In this document: positions 1 to 6,725 of the stretch, piece by piece | How the letters are laid out: each line of letters begins with the position of its first letter | How positions within the stretch are numbered: the first letter of the stretch is position 1 | Source: Nitrosomonas sp. | GTDB lineage: Bacteria > Pseudomonadota > Gammaproteobacteria > Burkholderiales > Nitrosomonadaceae | Length of the DNA stretch: 8,915 nucleotides | NCBI GenBank assembly: GCA_021774205.1 | Contig: JAJFJI010000262.1 | Coordinates: 1-8,915, forward strand | Direction: 5' to 3' | Position numbers and translations under genes: made by a program | Notes under the pieces: generated by a model | Database searches by the model: none | What the model was told of the DNA's origin: nothing | What the model saw: only the letters and a program-made list of their open reading frames with translations

Positions 1-674
1 TGATGGGTCTGCCATATACTGGCAGTGGTGTTCTGGCAAGTGCGCTGGCAATGGATAAATGGCGCACCAAGTTGATATGGCAAGCTGTTGGTATTTGTTC
101 ACCCCGCAGCATTGTGTTGAATGAAAAAAGTAATCCCAAAGAGGTGGTGAGTGCGTTGGGGTTGCCACTGATTGTTAAGCCCGCGCGTGAAGGCTCGACA
201 ATTGGCTTGACAAAAATCAAGAATGAAAAGGATTTGTTAGTCGCTTATCAACTGGCAGCAAAACATGATTTTTTAGTGTTGGCGGAAGAATTTATCGCAG
301 GCAAGGAATTGACCGCCGGTATTTTAGGTGAGATGCCATTGCCATTAGTAAGAATCGAAGTGGCGGGGGAGTTGTACGATTATCAGGCCAAATATTTTTC
401 TGATGATACGCAATATTTTTGTCCCAGCGGTTTGTCTGGTGATGAAGAGAAAGCGATACAAGCTAAAGCATTACAGGCGTATCAGGTCTTGGGGTGTGAA
501 GGCTGGGGAAGGATAGATTTGATACTAGATTCAACAGGGACACCTTATTTTCTTGAAGCCAATACATCACCGGGTATGACAAACCATAGCCTGGTACCAA
601 TGGCGGCAAAAGAGGCGGGTATCGTGTTTGAGGACCTTGTGCTTGAGATACTAAAGCTGTCTTATGTGGAATAA
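1..674 (+). CDS. ddlB: D-alanine--D-alanine ligase, 3' part (5' end outside window)
   Basis: This cytoplasmic ATP-grasp enzyme joins two D-alanines using ATP to make the dipeptide that MurF adds to the peptidoglycan precursor. The reading frame is open from the first base, and the first in-window Met lies in the family motif MGLPYTGSG, which is internal in Ddl proteins. Roughly the first 80-90 residues are therefore missing, judged against a usual length of about 306. Counting from that Met, visible family motifs are DKWRTK, the ATP-binding IVKPAREGSTIG, EEFIAGKELTAGILG, the substrate-loop segment YDYQAKYFSDDTQYFCPSGL, and the metal-binding end GWGRIDLIL...FLEANTSPGMT, with the conserved Asp, Glu and Asn. 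The C-terminus SHSLVPMAA-type block (here NHSLVPMAAKEAGI) is intact. It overlaps ftsQ by 11 bases, which is typical dcw packing. The B paralogue is inferred from this dcw location next to ftsQ. Confidence 0.96.
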   Translation, partial: MGLPYTGSGVLASALAMDKWRTKLIWQAVGICSPRSIVLNEKSNPKEVVSALGLPLIVKPAREGSTIGLTKIKNEKDLLVAYQLAAKHDFLVLAEEFIAGKELTAGILGEMPLPLVRIEVAGELYDYQAKYFSDDTQYFCPSGLSGDEEKAIQAKALQAYQVLGCEGWGRIDLILDSTGTPYFLEANTSPGMTNHSLVPMAAKEAGIVFEDLVLEILKLSYVE

Positions 675-1464
675 CTATCAGATGCTAAGTTTATTCGCCA
701 ATTTGTTGTTTGTAATGGTTGCGTTGGCAATAATTTATACCATTAACTCACGGTATATCAAGCTGCCTGTATTTCCGCTTAAGGAAATTAGAGTGAACGG
801 GATTGATAGGCACAATCCAGATGATGGACGATTGCGTAAGGTGACGCGCCAGCAAATAGAACAAATTGTAAGTAACGAAATTACTGGAAATTTTTTTACT
901 GTGAATTTATCGGCGGTGCGACAAGCGCTCAGTGAATTGCCCTGGGTACGTACCGTCCAGATTTATAGAGATTGGCCTGATGGCCTGAATGTTTTGTTGG
1001 AAGAGCATAAGGTATTGGCGCATTGGGGAAGTAGTGCGCTGGTTAATACGTACGGTGAGATTTTTCGTGCCGCCGCTGATGAGGAATTGCCTCTTTTTGT
1101 TGGGCCGATGGAAGAAAGTTCGCGTGAAATGGCTCAGCGATACGTCAATTTTCGCAAAATTCTGGCGCCACTAAAACAGCGTATCGTTGAAATCAATTTG
1201 TCGCCTCGGTATGCATGGTGTATTCGTTTGGATGCGGGAACAGTTTTAGAGCTTGGACGTGGGCAGGCAGAAACTGCGTTGGCGCGTTACTCGTCAGTTT
1301 ATGATCAGACTATTGCGCGGATTAATCAGCAAATTCAGCCGGATTATATGGATCTGCGCTATCCAAACGGTTTTGCAGTACGAATACCTGAAACTATGCG
1401 ACAAGCAAGCGCCAAGGAAATCGGGCGCAAAGACGAAGATGTGAAATCAGGGAGGTGTAATTAG
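664..1464 (+). CDS. ftsQ: Cell division protein FtsQ
   Basis: FtsQ is a bitopic inner-membrane protein that links the cytoplasmic Z-ring proteins to the periplasmic divisome by binding FtsB/FtsL. The 266-residue product has a short cytoplasmic N-terminus, one transmembrane helix at about residues 9-27, a POTRA domain at about 37-115 (starting FPLKEIRVNGI and containing LPWVRTVQIYRDWPDGL), and a FtsQ beta domain at about 117-240. Length and layout fit the family. I chose the ATG at 664 because MWNN resembles the MWDN-like start I recall for betaproteobacterial FtsQ. An ATG at 682 (MLSLFAN) is the alternative; neither has a strong ribosome binding site. The 664 start lies inside ddlB, which suggests translational coupling. 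The C-terminal 25 or so residues are charged and poorly conserved. Confidence 0.95.
   Translation: MWNNYQMLSLFANLLFVMVALAIIYTINSRYIKLPVFPLKEIRVNGIDRHNPDDGRLRKVTRQQIEQIVSNEITGNFFTVNLSAVRQALSELPWVRTVQIYRDWPDGLNVLLEEHKVLAHWGSSALVNTYGEIFRAAADEELPLFVGPMEESSREMAQRYVNFRKILAPLKQRIVEINLSPRYAWCIRLDAGTVLELGRGQAETALARYSSVYDQTIARINQQIQPDYMDLRYPNGFAVRIPETMRQASAKEIGRKDEDVKSGRCN
1451..1457 (+). promoter_or_regulatory. Ribosome binding site of ftsA
   Basis: GGAGGTG lies inside the last codons of ftsQ, seven bases before the ftsA ATG at 1465. It is close to a full anti-16S match. The ftsQ stop (TAG, 1462-1464) directly abuts the ftsA ATG, so this site fixes the ftsA start and suggests that ftsQ and ftsA are translated from one message. 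Confidence 0.85.
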
Positions 1465-2703
1465 ATGAATAAGGCCAGAGAAAATAGAAACTTAATTGTT
1501 GGTCTTGACATTGGCACGTCTAAAATTGTGGCCATAGTGGCTGAAATAAAGCCCGAGGGTGGTTTTGAAATTATTGGCATGGGAAATCATCCTTCACGTG
1601 GTCTGAAGAAAGGCGTCGTAGCGAATATCGAAACCACAGTAAATGCGATACAACGTGCATTAGAAGAAGCCGAGTTGATGGCGGATTGTAAAATTAGTGA
1701 AGCATTTACTGGTATTGCAGGTAGTCATATTAAGGGGTTCAATTCACATGGAATGGTGCCAATTAAAGATACCGAAGTTTCGCAAAAAGATGTTGAGCGG
1801 GTTATGGAAACAGCCAAAGCTGTCAGTATTTCGGCTGATCAACAGATTTTGCATATCCTAAATCAGGAATTCATCATTGATGGTCAGGAAGATGTGCGCG
1901 AACCGGTTGGTATGAGCGGCATACGCCTTGAAGTAAAGGTACACATTGTTACAGGTGCTGTTTCTGCGGCACAGAATATTGTGAAGTGTGTTCATCGAAG
2001 TGGTCTAGAGGTGCGCGATCTGATATTGCAACCACTCGCTTCAGCCATGGCTGTCTTGTCGGATGACGAAAAGGACTTGGGTGTGTGCCTGGTTGATATT
2101 GGCGGCGGCACAACAGACATTGCAGTATTCGCGCATGGTGCAATTCGTCAGACTGCGGTGATTCCAATTGCTGGAGATCAGATCACCAATGATATTGCCA
2201 TGGCGTTGCGAACGCCGACTAAAGATGCCGAAGACATAAAGTGCCATTATGGTTGCGCATTACGGAGTATTGCCGATACCCATGAAACGATCGATGTGCC
2301 CGATGTAGGTAATCGTGGTACACGTCAATTATCGAGACAAACCCTGGCGGAAGTAATTGAGCCACGGGTGGAAGAAATTTTCTCTTTGGTGCAAGCCGAA
2401 TTGCGGCGCAGTGGTTTTGAAGAGCTGCTTTCATCGGGCATTGTCATTACCGGTGGTAGTGCTTCTCTGCAAGGCATGGTGGAGTTGGGAGAAGAAATAT
2501 TCCATATGCCTGTCAGACTTGGTTTGCCGCACTATGAAGGCAACCTGGCAGATGTTGTTCATACGCCAAGATATGCTACCGGCATAGGACTGCTCCTTGC
2601 AGGCATGGAACAAATTCAGCATCAGCAAAATACTCGGTTGCAAGGGGGCTCAGCGAAGCAGATTTTTGCAAGAATGAAAGGATGGTTCCAGAAAAATTTT
2701 TAA
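1465..2703 (+). CDS. ftsA: Cell division protein FtsA (actin-like Z-ring anchor)
   Basis: FtsA is an actin-fold ATP-binding protein that tethers FtsZ filaments to the inner membrane and recruits later division proteins. The 412-residue product shows the phosphate-1 loop GLDIGTSKI (13-21), the 1C/SHS2 domain region (about 85-165) typical of FtsA, the phosphate-2 loop VDIGGGTTDIAVF (210-222), and the adenosine motif GIVITGGSASLQG (325-337). The C-terminus ends in an amphipathic, basic helix (AKQIFARMKGWFQKNF, 397-412), which is the expected membrane-targeting sequence. Length matches the E. coli protein closely. It starts immediately after the ftsQ stop and has a strong ribosome binding site. 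Nothing looks truncated or altered. Confidence 0.98.
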   Translation: MNKARENRNLIVGLDIGTSKIVAIVAEIKPEGGFEIIGMGNHPSRGLKKGVVANIETTVNAIQRALEEAELMADCKISEAFTGIAGSHIKGFNSHGMVPIKDTEVSQKDVERVMETAKAVSISADQQILHILNQEFIIDGQEDVREPVGMSGIRLEVKVHIVTGAVSAAQNIVKCVHRSGLEVRDLILQPLASAMAVLSDDEKDLGVCLVDIGGGTTDIAVFAHGAIRQTAVIPIAGDQITNDIAMALRTPTKDAEDIKCHYGCALRSIADTHETIDVPDVGNRGTRQLSRQTLAEVIEPRVEEIFSLVQAELRRSGFEELLSSGIVITGGSASLQGMVELGEEIFHMPVRLGLPHYEGNLADVVHTPRYATGIGLLLAGMEQIQHQQNTRLQGGSAKQIFARMKGWFQKNF

Positions 2704-2820
2704 CTTGGAGGTTTCTAAAAAACAGGTGGTGTTTGATTTTGTGAGCATGAGTTTAAGGTGATAAGTTTTGTGTCGAAAGCCAGGTAGTTTAATTTCAATT
2801 TTTATGAGAGGAGATACGTT
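2704..2820 (+). promoter_or_regulatory. ftsA-ftsZ spacer and ftsZ leader with strong ribosome binding site
   Basis: This 117-base spacer has no supported reading frame. It ends in the purine-rich stretch GAGAGGAGA, with AGGAG at 2809-2813, seven bases before the ftsZ ATG; this is one of the best ribosome binding sites in the window and fits a highly expressed gene. Other bacteria have ftsZ-proximal promoters in ftsA or in this spacer. The only promoter-like pair I could find, TTGTGA about 17 bases before TAAGTT, is too weak to call. Confidence 0.6.
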
Positions 2821-3972
2821 ATGTTTGAGATCATGAATACTGAATCCCAAGAGGCAATCATCAAGGTGATTGGGGTTGGCGGTTGTGGTAGTAATGCAGT
2901 GGATCATATGATTAATAATGAAATGCAGGGTGTCGAATTCATCTGTATGAATACCGATGCCCAAGCATTGAAAAGCAATAGGGCGGAAACATTGCTGCAA
3001 TTGGGGCCCAGTATCACAAAGGGTCTGGGTGCAGGCGCGAATCCAGAAATTGGACGTGAAGCGGCCTTAGAAGATCGTGATCGCATTGCTGAACTTATTC
3101 AGGGTTCGGATATGTTGTTTATTACAGCCGGTATGGGTGGCGGGACAGGTACTGGTGCTGCACCTGTCGTAGCACAGGTCGCTAAGGAAATGGGTATTCT
3201 AACCGTCGCAGTCGTGAGCAAGCCTTTTTCTTTTGAAGGAAAGCGTCTTAAGGCGGCGCAAGCTGGCATGGAGGCATTGTCGCAGCATGTTGATTCATTA
3301 ATTGTTATCCCTAACGATAAATTGATGATGGTGTTGGGTAATGATATTAGTATGTTGGATGCGTTTAAAGCGGCAAATGATGTATTGTACGGAGCAGTGG
3401 CGGGGATTGCGGAAGTAATCAATTGCCCGGGGCTTGTCAATGTGGATTTCGCTGATGTTAAAACTGTCATGTCAGAAATGGGTATGGCCATGATGGGTTC
3501 CGCATTATCGACTGGTGTAGATCGCGCACGTACAGCAGCTGAGCAGGCAGTCGCAAGTCCGCTGTTAGAAGATATTACGCTTGCTGGTGCACGGGGGGTT
3601 TTGGTCAATATCACGGCCAACTCAGCTTTGAAAATGCGTGAGGTACATGAAGTAATGAATACCATTAAGGATTTGACGGCTGAAGATGCGACGGTGATTA
3701 TTGGGACGGTTATCGATGAGAATATGGAAGATGATTTGCGCGTAACCATGGTAGCAACGGGTCTAGGTAATGTAGTTAGTCAGGCCAAGTCAAAACCGTT
3801 AACGGTTGTTCATACGCGGACAGGAACAGACGATATGACAGCAGAAATACACGCAGACGAACCAGCGGTAATGCGCACGGGCAGAAGAAGCAATGCAACA
3901 GTGGCGGCCATGCGTCAGTCGGGTATTGATCCAATGGATATCCCAGCTTTCTTGAGAAGGCAGGCTGATTAA
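2821..3972 (+). CDS. ftsZ: Cell division protein FtsZ (tubulin-like GTPase)
   Basis: FtsZ polymerises with GTP into the cytoplasmic Z-ring that organises septum synthesis. The 383-residue protein has the N-terminal glycine loop GVGGCGSNAV (18-27), NTDAQAL (44-50), the tubulin signature GGGTGTG (106-112), and the synergy loop N207-x-D209-x-x-D212, whose acidic residues complete the neighbouring subunit's active site. The globular core ends near residue 317. A linker of about 50 residues follows, then the conserved C-terminal peptide DPMDIPAFLRRQAD (370-383), which binds FtsA, ZipA and other partners. The ATG at 2821 is chosen from the ribosome binding site at 2809-2813; the in-frame ATG at 2833 is too far from it. 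It is the last dcw gene here, and lpxC does not follow. Confidence 0.99.
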   Translation: MFEIMNTESQEAIIKVIGVGGCGSNAVDHMINNEMQGVEFICMNTDAQALKSNRAETLLQLGPSITKGLGAGANPEIGREAALEDRDRIAELIQGSDMLFITAGMGGGTGTGAAPVVAQVAKEMGILTVAVVSKPFSFEGKRLKAAQAGMEALSQHVDSLIVIPNDKLMMVLGNDISMLDAFKAANDVLYGAVAGIAEVINCPGLVNVDFADVKTVMSEMGMAMMGSALSTGVDRARTAAEQAVASPLLEDITLAGARGVLVNITANSALKMREVHEVMNTIKDLTAEDATVIIGTVIDENMEDDLRVTMVATGLGNVVSQAKSKPLTVVHTRTGTDDMTAEIHADEPAVMRTGRRSNATVAAMRQSGIDPMDIPAFLRRQAD

Positions 3973-4002
3973 GTTGTTAGTTTGTGATTGGGCGTATTTG
4001 TA

Positions 4003-4031
4003 ATTACCCTGTTGTTTATTAACGGGGTAAT
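4003..4031 (+). terminator. Imperfect hairpin after ftsZ, possible weak terminator or processing site
   Basis: ATTACCCTGTT (4003-4013) pairs with AACGGGGTAAT (4021-4031), giving an 11-base-pair stem with one T-G wobble and a seven-base loop. It begins 30 bases after the ftsZ stop. No run of T follows, so it is not a classical intrinsic terminator; it could protect the 3' end of the ftsZ message or be an incomplete terminator. Confidence 0.45.
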
Positions 4032-4136
4032 AACATTAGTGTGTGTGATTCATATAGCTTGAAAAATTTCCAGGCTTATAGTTGGGGGTTGTTCAAAATA
4101 ATTTGCTGATTTTAGAGCGGGAAAATACTTGTAGTT

Positions 4137-4145
4137 TGTTATAGT
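4137..4145 (+). promoter_or_regulatory. Candidate extended -10 promoter in the ftsZ-gpmA gap
   Basis: TGTTATAGT is an extended -10 element (TG, one base, then TATAGT, five of six matching TATAAT). No good -35 hexamer is seen 16-18 bases upstream, although extended -10 promoters may not need one. A start near 4151 would give a transcript of about 250 bases ending at the terminator at 4373-4402. A similar TGTTATAAA occurs at 4284-4292. In AT-rich DNA such matches arise by chance, so this is only a candidate. Confidence 0.25.
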
Positions 4146-4372
4146 CTTGCACCGAACAGCAAAACCAGTTTATTTAATAGAATGAGAAGTAAGCTTACGT
4201 GGTTGCAAACCATGCTCCCCATTGGTTGCTCTTGTGTCGCGCAGTTACATAAAATCAGTTGCATGCTGCAGCTTTGGCTAAAATGTTATAAAATAGAGCG
4301 ATATAGTATTTAGTAATTATTCGGTCTGCTATTGTTTGGTTCTTTAATCGCGTCAAGCATGTTTGTTTATAT

Positions 4373-4402
4373 GTGCGCGTGAACTGCGCGCATTTTTATT
4401 TT
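4373..4402 (+). terminator. Intrinsic (Rho-independent) terminator
   Basis: TGCGCG (4374-4379) pairs perfectly with CGCGCA (4387-4392) around a seven-base loop (4380-4386), and wobble pairs can extend the stem. TTTTTATTTT follows directly from 4393. A GC-rich stem next to a T-run is the classical signal and works only in the + direction. It lies about 400 bases after ftsZ and 100 bases before gpmA, so it separates the dcw transcript, or a small RNA, from gpmA. Confidence 0.75.
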
Positions 4403-4504
4403 CAAGCTGTGTAGTAGTAATCTTAGTAGCTGCAAAGATTACACTGAATAATTGCCTATTTCAAATTCACCTAACAAGAAAATCTCTCCTTTTTAAAGGT
4501 CAAC

Positions 4505-5254
4505 ATGAAAAAACTGGTTCTCCTGCGACATGGGGAAAGTACTTGGAATAAAGAAAATCGATTTACTGGCTGGACAGATGTGGATTTAACACGTAAAGGT
4601 GTCGCCGAGGCTAGGAATGCTGGCCGTTTGCTAAGAGAAAATGGTTTTGTTTTTGATTTTGCCCACACGTCGGTGCTGAAGCGTGCTATTCGCACATTGT
4701 GGATTACATTAGATGAGATGGACCTGATGTGGACACCTATCAATCTGTCTTGGCGATTGAATGAGCGGCATTATGGCGCGTTACAAGGGCTGAATAAATC
4801 TGAGACTGCAGCTAAATATGGTGATGATCAAGTGCTAATATGGCGTCGTAGTTATGATGTTCGGCCACCTGAATTAACGCTTAATGATGATCGCTATCCA
4901 GGTTTAGATTTGCGTTACAGAAAACTTGCTGCGCAAGATATTCCATTTACTGAGTGTCTGAAAGACACAGTAGCTAGATTCCTGCCATATTGGAAAGAAA
5001 ACATCGTGCCACAGATTCAGGCAGGCGGGCGTATTATTATTGCTGCACATGGAAACTCATTGCGTGCGCTTGTCAAACACTTGGATGAAATTTCTGATCA
5101 GGATATTTTGAATTGTAATATTCCCACGGGTGTTCCGTTAGTTTATGAGCTTGGCGATAACTTAAAACCTATTCAAAGTTACTATCTTGGTGATCAGTCT
5201 GAAATCAACAAAGCAATGCAGGCGGTGACAAATCAAGGTAAGGCAAACGTTTAA
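4505..5254 (+). CDS. gpmA: 2,3-bisphosphoglycerate-dependent phosphoglycerate mutase
   Basis: This cytoplasmic enzyme interconverts 3-phosphoglycerate and 2-phosphoglycerate in glycolysis and gluconeogenesis through a phosphohistidine. The 249-residue product fits the cofactor-dependent family in length. It opens with LVLLRHGESTWN, giving Arg8 and the phosphorylated His9, followed by NRFTGWTDVDLT (18-29). Arg60 follows SVLK, the acid residue Glu87 lies in RLNERHYGALQGLNK, and the second catalytic His182 is in AAHGNSLRALV. The C-terminal section IPTGVPLVYEL (206-216) is also typical. The start is supported by AAAGG at 4495-4499, five bases before the ATG. The next gene downstream is envC-like; in enteric bacteria the unrelated cofactor-independent mutase gpmM sits next to envC, so the function but not the family is kept at this position. 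Confidence 0.97.
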   Translation: MKKLVLLRHGESTWNKENRFTGWTDVDLTRKGVAEARNAGRLLRENGFVFDFAHTSVLKRAIRTLWITLDEMDLMWTPINLSWRLNERHYGALQGLNKSETAAKYGDDQVLIWRRSYDVRPPELTLNDDRYPGLDLRYRKLAAQDIPFTECLKDTVARFLPYWKENIVPQIQAGGRIIIAAHGNSLRALVKHLDEISDQDILNCNIPTGVPLVYELGDNLKPIQSYYLGDQSEINKAMQAVTNQGKANV

Positions 5255-5269
5255 TAGGATGGGTGAGTA

Positions 5270-5307
5270 CTATGATTCTGGTGATACTCTTTCCCGAATC
5301 ATCATAG
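5270..5307 (+). other. Hairpin between gpmA and the envC-like gene
   Basis: ATGATTC (5272-5278) pairs with GAATCAT (5296-5302) across a 17-base loop. An outer CT/AG pair with a three-base bulge extends the stem. Five T residues at 5315-5319 follow after a seven-base gap, just before the TTG start of the next gene. The stem is AT-rich and the T-run is displaced, so it is at best a weak terminator or attenuating structure. Confidence 0.3.
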
Positions 5308-5321
5308 CTTAGCGTTTTTAA

Positions 5322-6548
5322 TTGGTCACGCTACACTTGAAATTAGCTGGGAATGGTTGCACGAGTAATCTGCGGTGTGTATTGTTCGTGTTGGTTCAAG
5401 TTGGTATTTTGCTTGTGTCGACTTCACTCTGTGCGGCATCAAAAGAAAATGAAGAAAAGTTGGATCAATTACGTAATCGTATTGAGGTGATCCAAAAAGA
5501 CATCCTTAGTAAGGAAGCTAAAAAATTAGAAGCAGCAGATACACTTCAAGCGTCAGAGCGAGCAATTAGTCATGCTAACCGAAGGCTTGTGATGCTTTCA
5601 CAAAAAAAACGAGCATTTGAGGTCAGCTTTAAGCAAAAACGTGTGCAGTATGGACAAGTTAAAGCCTCAATTGGAGAATTGCAAGTTCAGTTGAGCCAAC
5701 TGCTTTACCGTCAATATCTCGAAAGCCCACCGCATTATATTCGGTTACTGCTTAATCAGCAGGACCCTAACCAAATTACGCGCAATCTATATTACACTGC
5801 TCGCCTCTCTCAAGCGCGCTCTGATAGTATTGATGCCCTGAGAATACAACTTATTGAACTAAGAAATCTCACGCAAATAATCCACAAAAAGCGTGAAGCG
5901 GTCCGAAGCATTCTAGTGGAGCAATCCACTCAAAAAAAATGGCTTGAGCAAGAAAAAATCCAACGCAGAAAGCTTCTTTCGCAAATTTCTGAACAAATTG
6001 CTCAACAGCAACAGGATGTCAGCAAGCTCCAACGTGATGAAAAACGTTTGTCTGTGTTGACAAGGGAAATTAATGAGCTTGTTACTTATCAAAGTTCATC
6101 CCGATCCTTATATAATAGTAAACTGCCTAATGCTTCCATACAAGGCCGCTTATTTGCTTCGCTAAAAGGCGATCTAAATCTTCCTGTGCGTGGGGAACTT
6201 GTTAGTCGCTTCGGTAGTCCACGTTCTGGTAAAAATATTACTTGGAAAGGAATTTTTATCCGGTCGCCAAGCGGTAATGCAGTAAAAGCAATAGCAGGCG
6301 GGCGGGTTGTATTTGCAGACTGGTTTAGGGGGTTTGGTAATTTAATGATTGTAGACCACGGTAACAGCTATATGAGCCTTTATGGTAATAATGAAACCAT
6401 TTACAAACAGGTGGGTGAAGTTATCCGTAGTGGTGATACGATTGCTACTGTAGGAAGCAGCGGCGGTAATTTAGATTCAGGTTTATACTTTGAACTCCGT
6501 TATAAAGGTAAGCCCTTTGATCCGCTGGGTTGGGTGAAAATAGAATGA
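5322..6548 (+). CDS. envC: EnvC-like murein hydrolase activator (degenerate LytM/M23 domain)
   Basis: EnvC-type proteins are periplasmic coiled-coil proteins that switch on N-acetylmuramoyl-L-alanine amidases at the division site so daughter cells can separate. The product (408 residues from the first possible start) has an export signal at about 18-38, with likely cleavage near SLCA/AS. Long charged coiled-coil segments cover about 41-130 and 175-255, and a LytM domain covers about 285-405. The domain has lost the zinc ligands of active M23 peptidases: the HxGxD pattern reads W308-K-G-I-F312 and the HLHFE pattern reads GLYFE (387-391). This matches the non-catalytic E. coli EnvC. The start is uncertain: no in-frame ATG or GTG precedes the signal peptide, a TAA stop lies directly upstream of the TTG at 5322, and there is no clear ribosome binding site. 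TTG 5337 and CTG 5370 are alternatives. Confidence 0.88.
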   Translation: MVTLHLKLAGNGCTSNLRCVLFVLVQVGILLVSTSLCAASKENEEKLDQLRNRIEVIQKDILSKEAKKLEAADTLQASERAISHANRRLVMLSQKKRAFEVSFKQKRVQYGQVKASIGELQVQLSQLLYRQYLESPPHYIRLLLNQQDPNQITRNLYYTARLSQARSDSIDALRIQLIELRNLTQIIHKKREAVRSILVEQSTQKKWLEQEKIQRRKLLSQISEQIAQQQQDVSKLQRDEKRLSVLTREINELVTYQSSSRSLYNSKLPNASIQGRLFASLKGDLNLPVRGELVSRFGSPRSGKNITWKGIFIRSPSGNAVKAIAGGRVVFADWFRGFGNLMIVDHGNSYMSLYGNNETIYKQVGEVIRSGDTIATVGSSGGNLDSGLYFELRYKGKPFDPLGWVKIE

Positions 6549-6624
6549 TTAATTTGTAACGATCCGGCGCACAGCATGTGACTCGATTGCTGCAAAATAT
6601 GCTATTTGCTCATCTCTTGTAAAT

Positions 6625-6648
6625 AGGGTGTACTCCCCTTGTTTTTTT
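6625..6648 (+). terminator. Possible weak terminator after the envC-like gene
   Basis: AGGG (6625-6628) can pair with CCCT (6636-6639), followed by seven T residues at 6642-6648. The stem has only four base pairs, so termination would be poor. The surrounding 177-base gap (6549-6725) holds no supported gene; it also has a small bulged hairpin at 6592-6609. Confidence 0.3.
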
Positions 6649-6713
6649 AACCGAATAGTCGCATATGAGTAGTAGCAAGCAAGGCAGGATAATTACAATA
6701 TTTAGATACATAC

Positions 6714-6718
6714 AGGAA
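6714..6718 (+). promoter_or_regulatory. Ribosome binding site of ctpA
   Basis: AGGAA ends seven bases before the ATG at 6726 and supports that start. The sequence before it (about 6688-6699) contains the -10-like words GATAAT and TACAAT, but without partner -35 elements. Confidence 0.6.
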
Positions 6719-6725
6719 TCGTATA

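Larger units (their letters stand above)
3973..4504. other. 532-base gap between ftsZ and gpmA without a protein gene
   Basis: I see no supported reading frame in this AT-rich stretch. It contains a hairpin at 4003-4031, extended -10-like motifs near 4137 and 4284, a repeat set at 4200-4227 that can pair in two ways, and a strong + strand terminator at 4373-4402. No gene starts between ftsZ and that terminator. The terminator therefore ends either a 3' UTR of about 430 bases on ftsZ or a separate small RNA. About 100 bases separate it from gpmA, so gpmA probably has its own promoter there, though I could not find a good one. No tRNA, RNase P RNA, SRP RNA or tmRNA signature was recognised by eye. 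Confidence 0.7.

Noticed and set aside
2732..2793. Promoter-like hexamer pairs before ftsZ
   Set aside because: The best pairs match only three or four of six positions in each box, no better than expected by chance in AT-rich DNA.
2650..3000. A 116-codon minus-strand open frame across the ftsA-ftsZ spacer
   Set aside because: It covers the ends of two well-supported genes, its His-rich low-complexity product is not recognisable, and there is no evident ribosome binding site.
3099..3749. A 216-codon open frame on the minus strand inside ftsZ
   Set aside because: It is wholly antisense to a highly conserved gene, its Ser/Thr/Ala/Ile-rich product resembles no known protein, and it mirrors ftsZ codon bias.
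4363..4551. A 62-codon + strand frame upstream of gpmA
   Set aside because: It begins before the terminator hairpin at 4373, runs into the gpmA coding region in another frame, and has no ribosome binding site or recognisable product.
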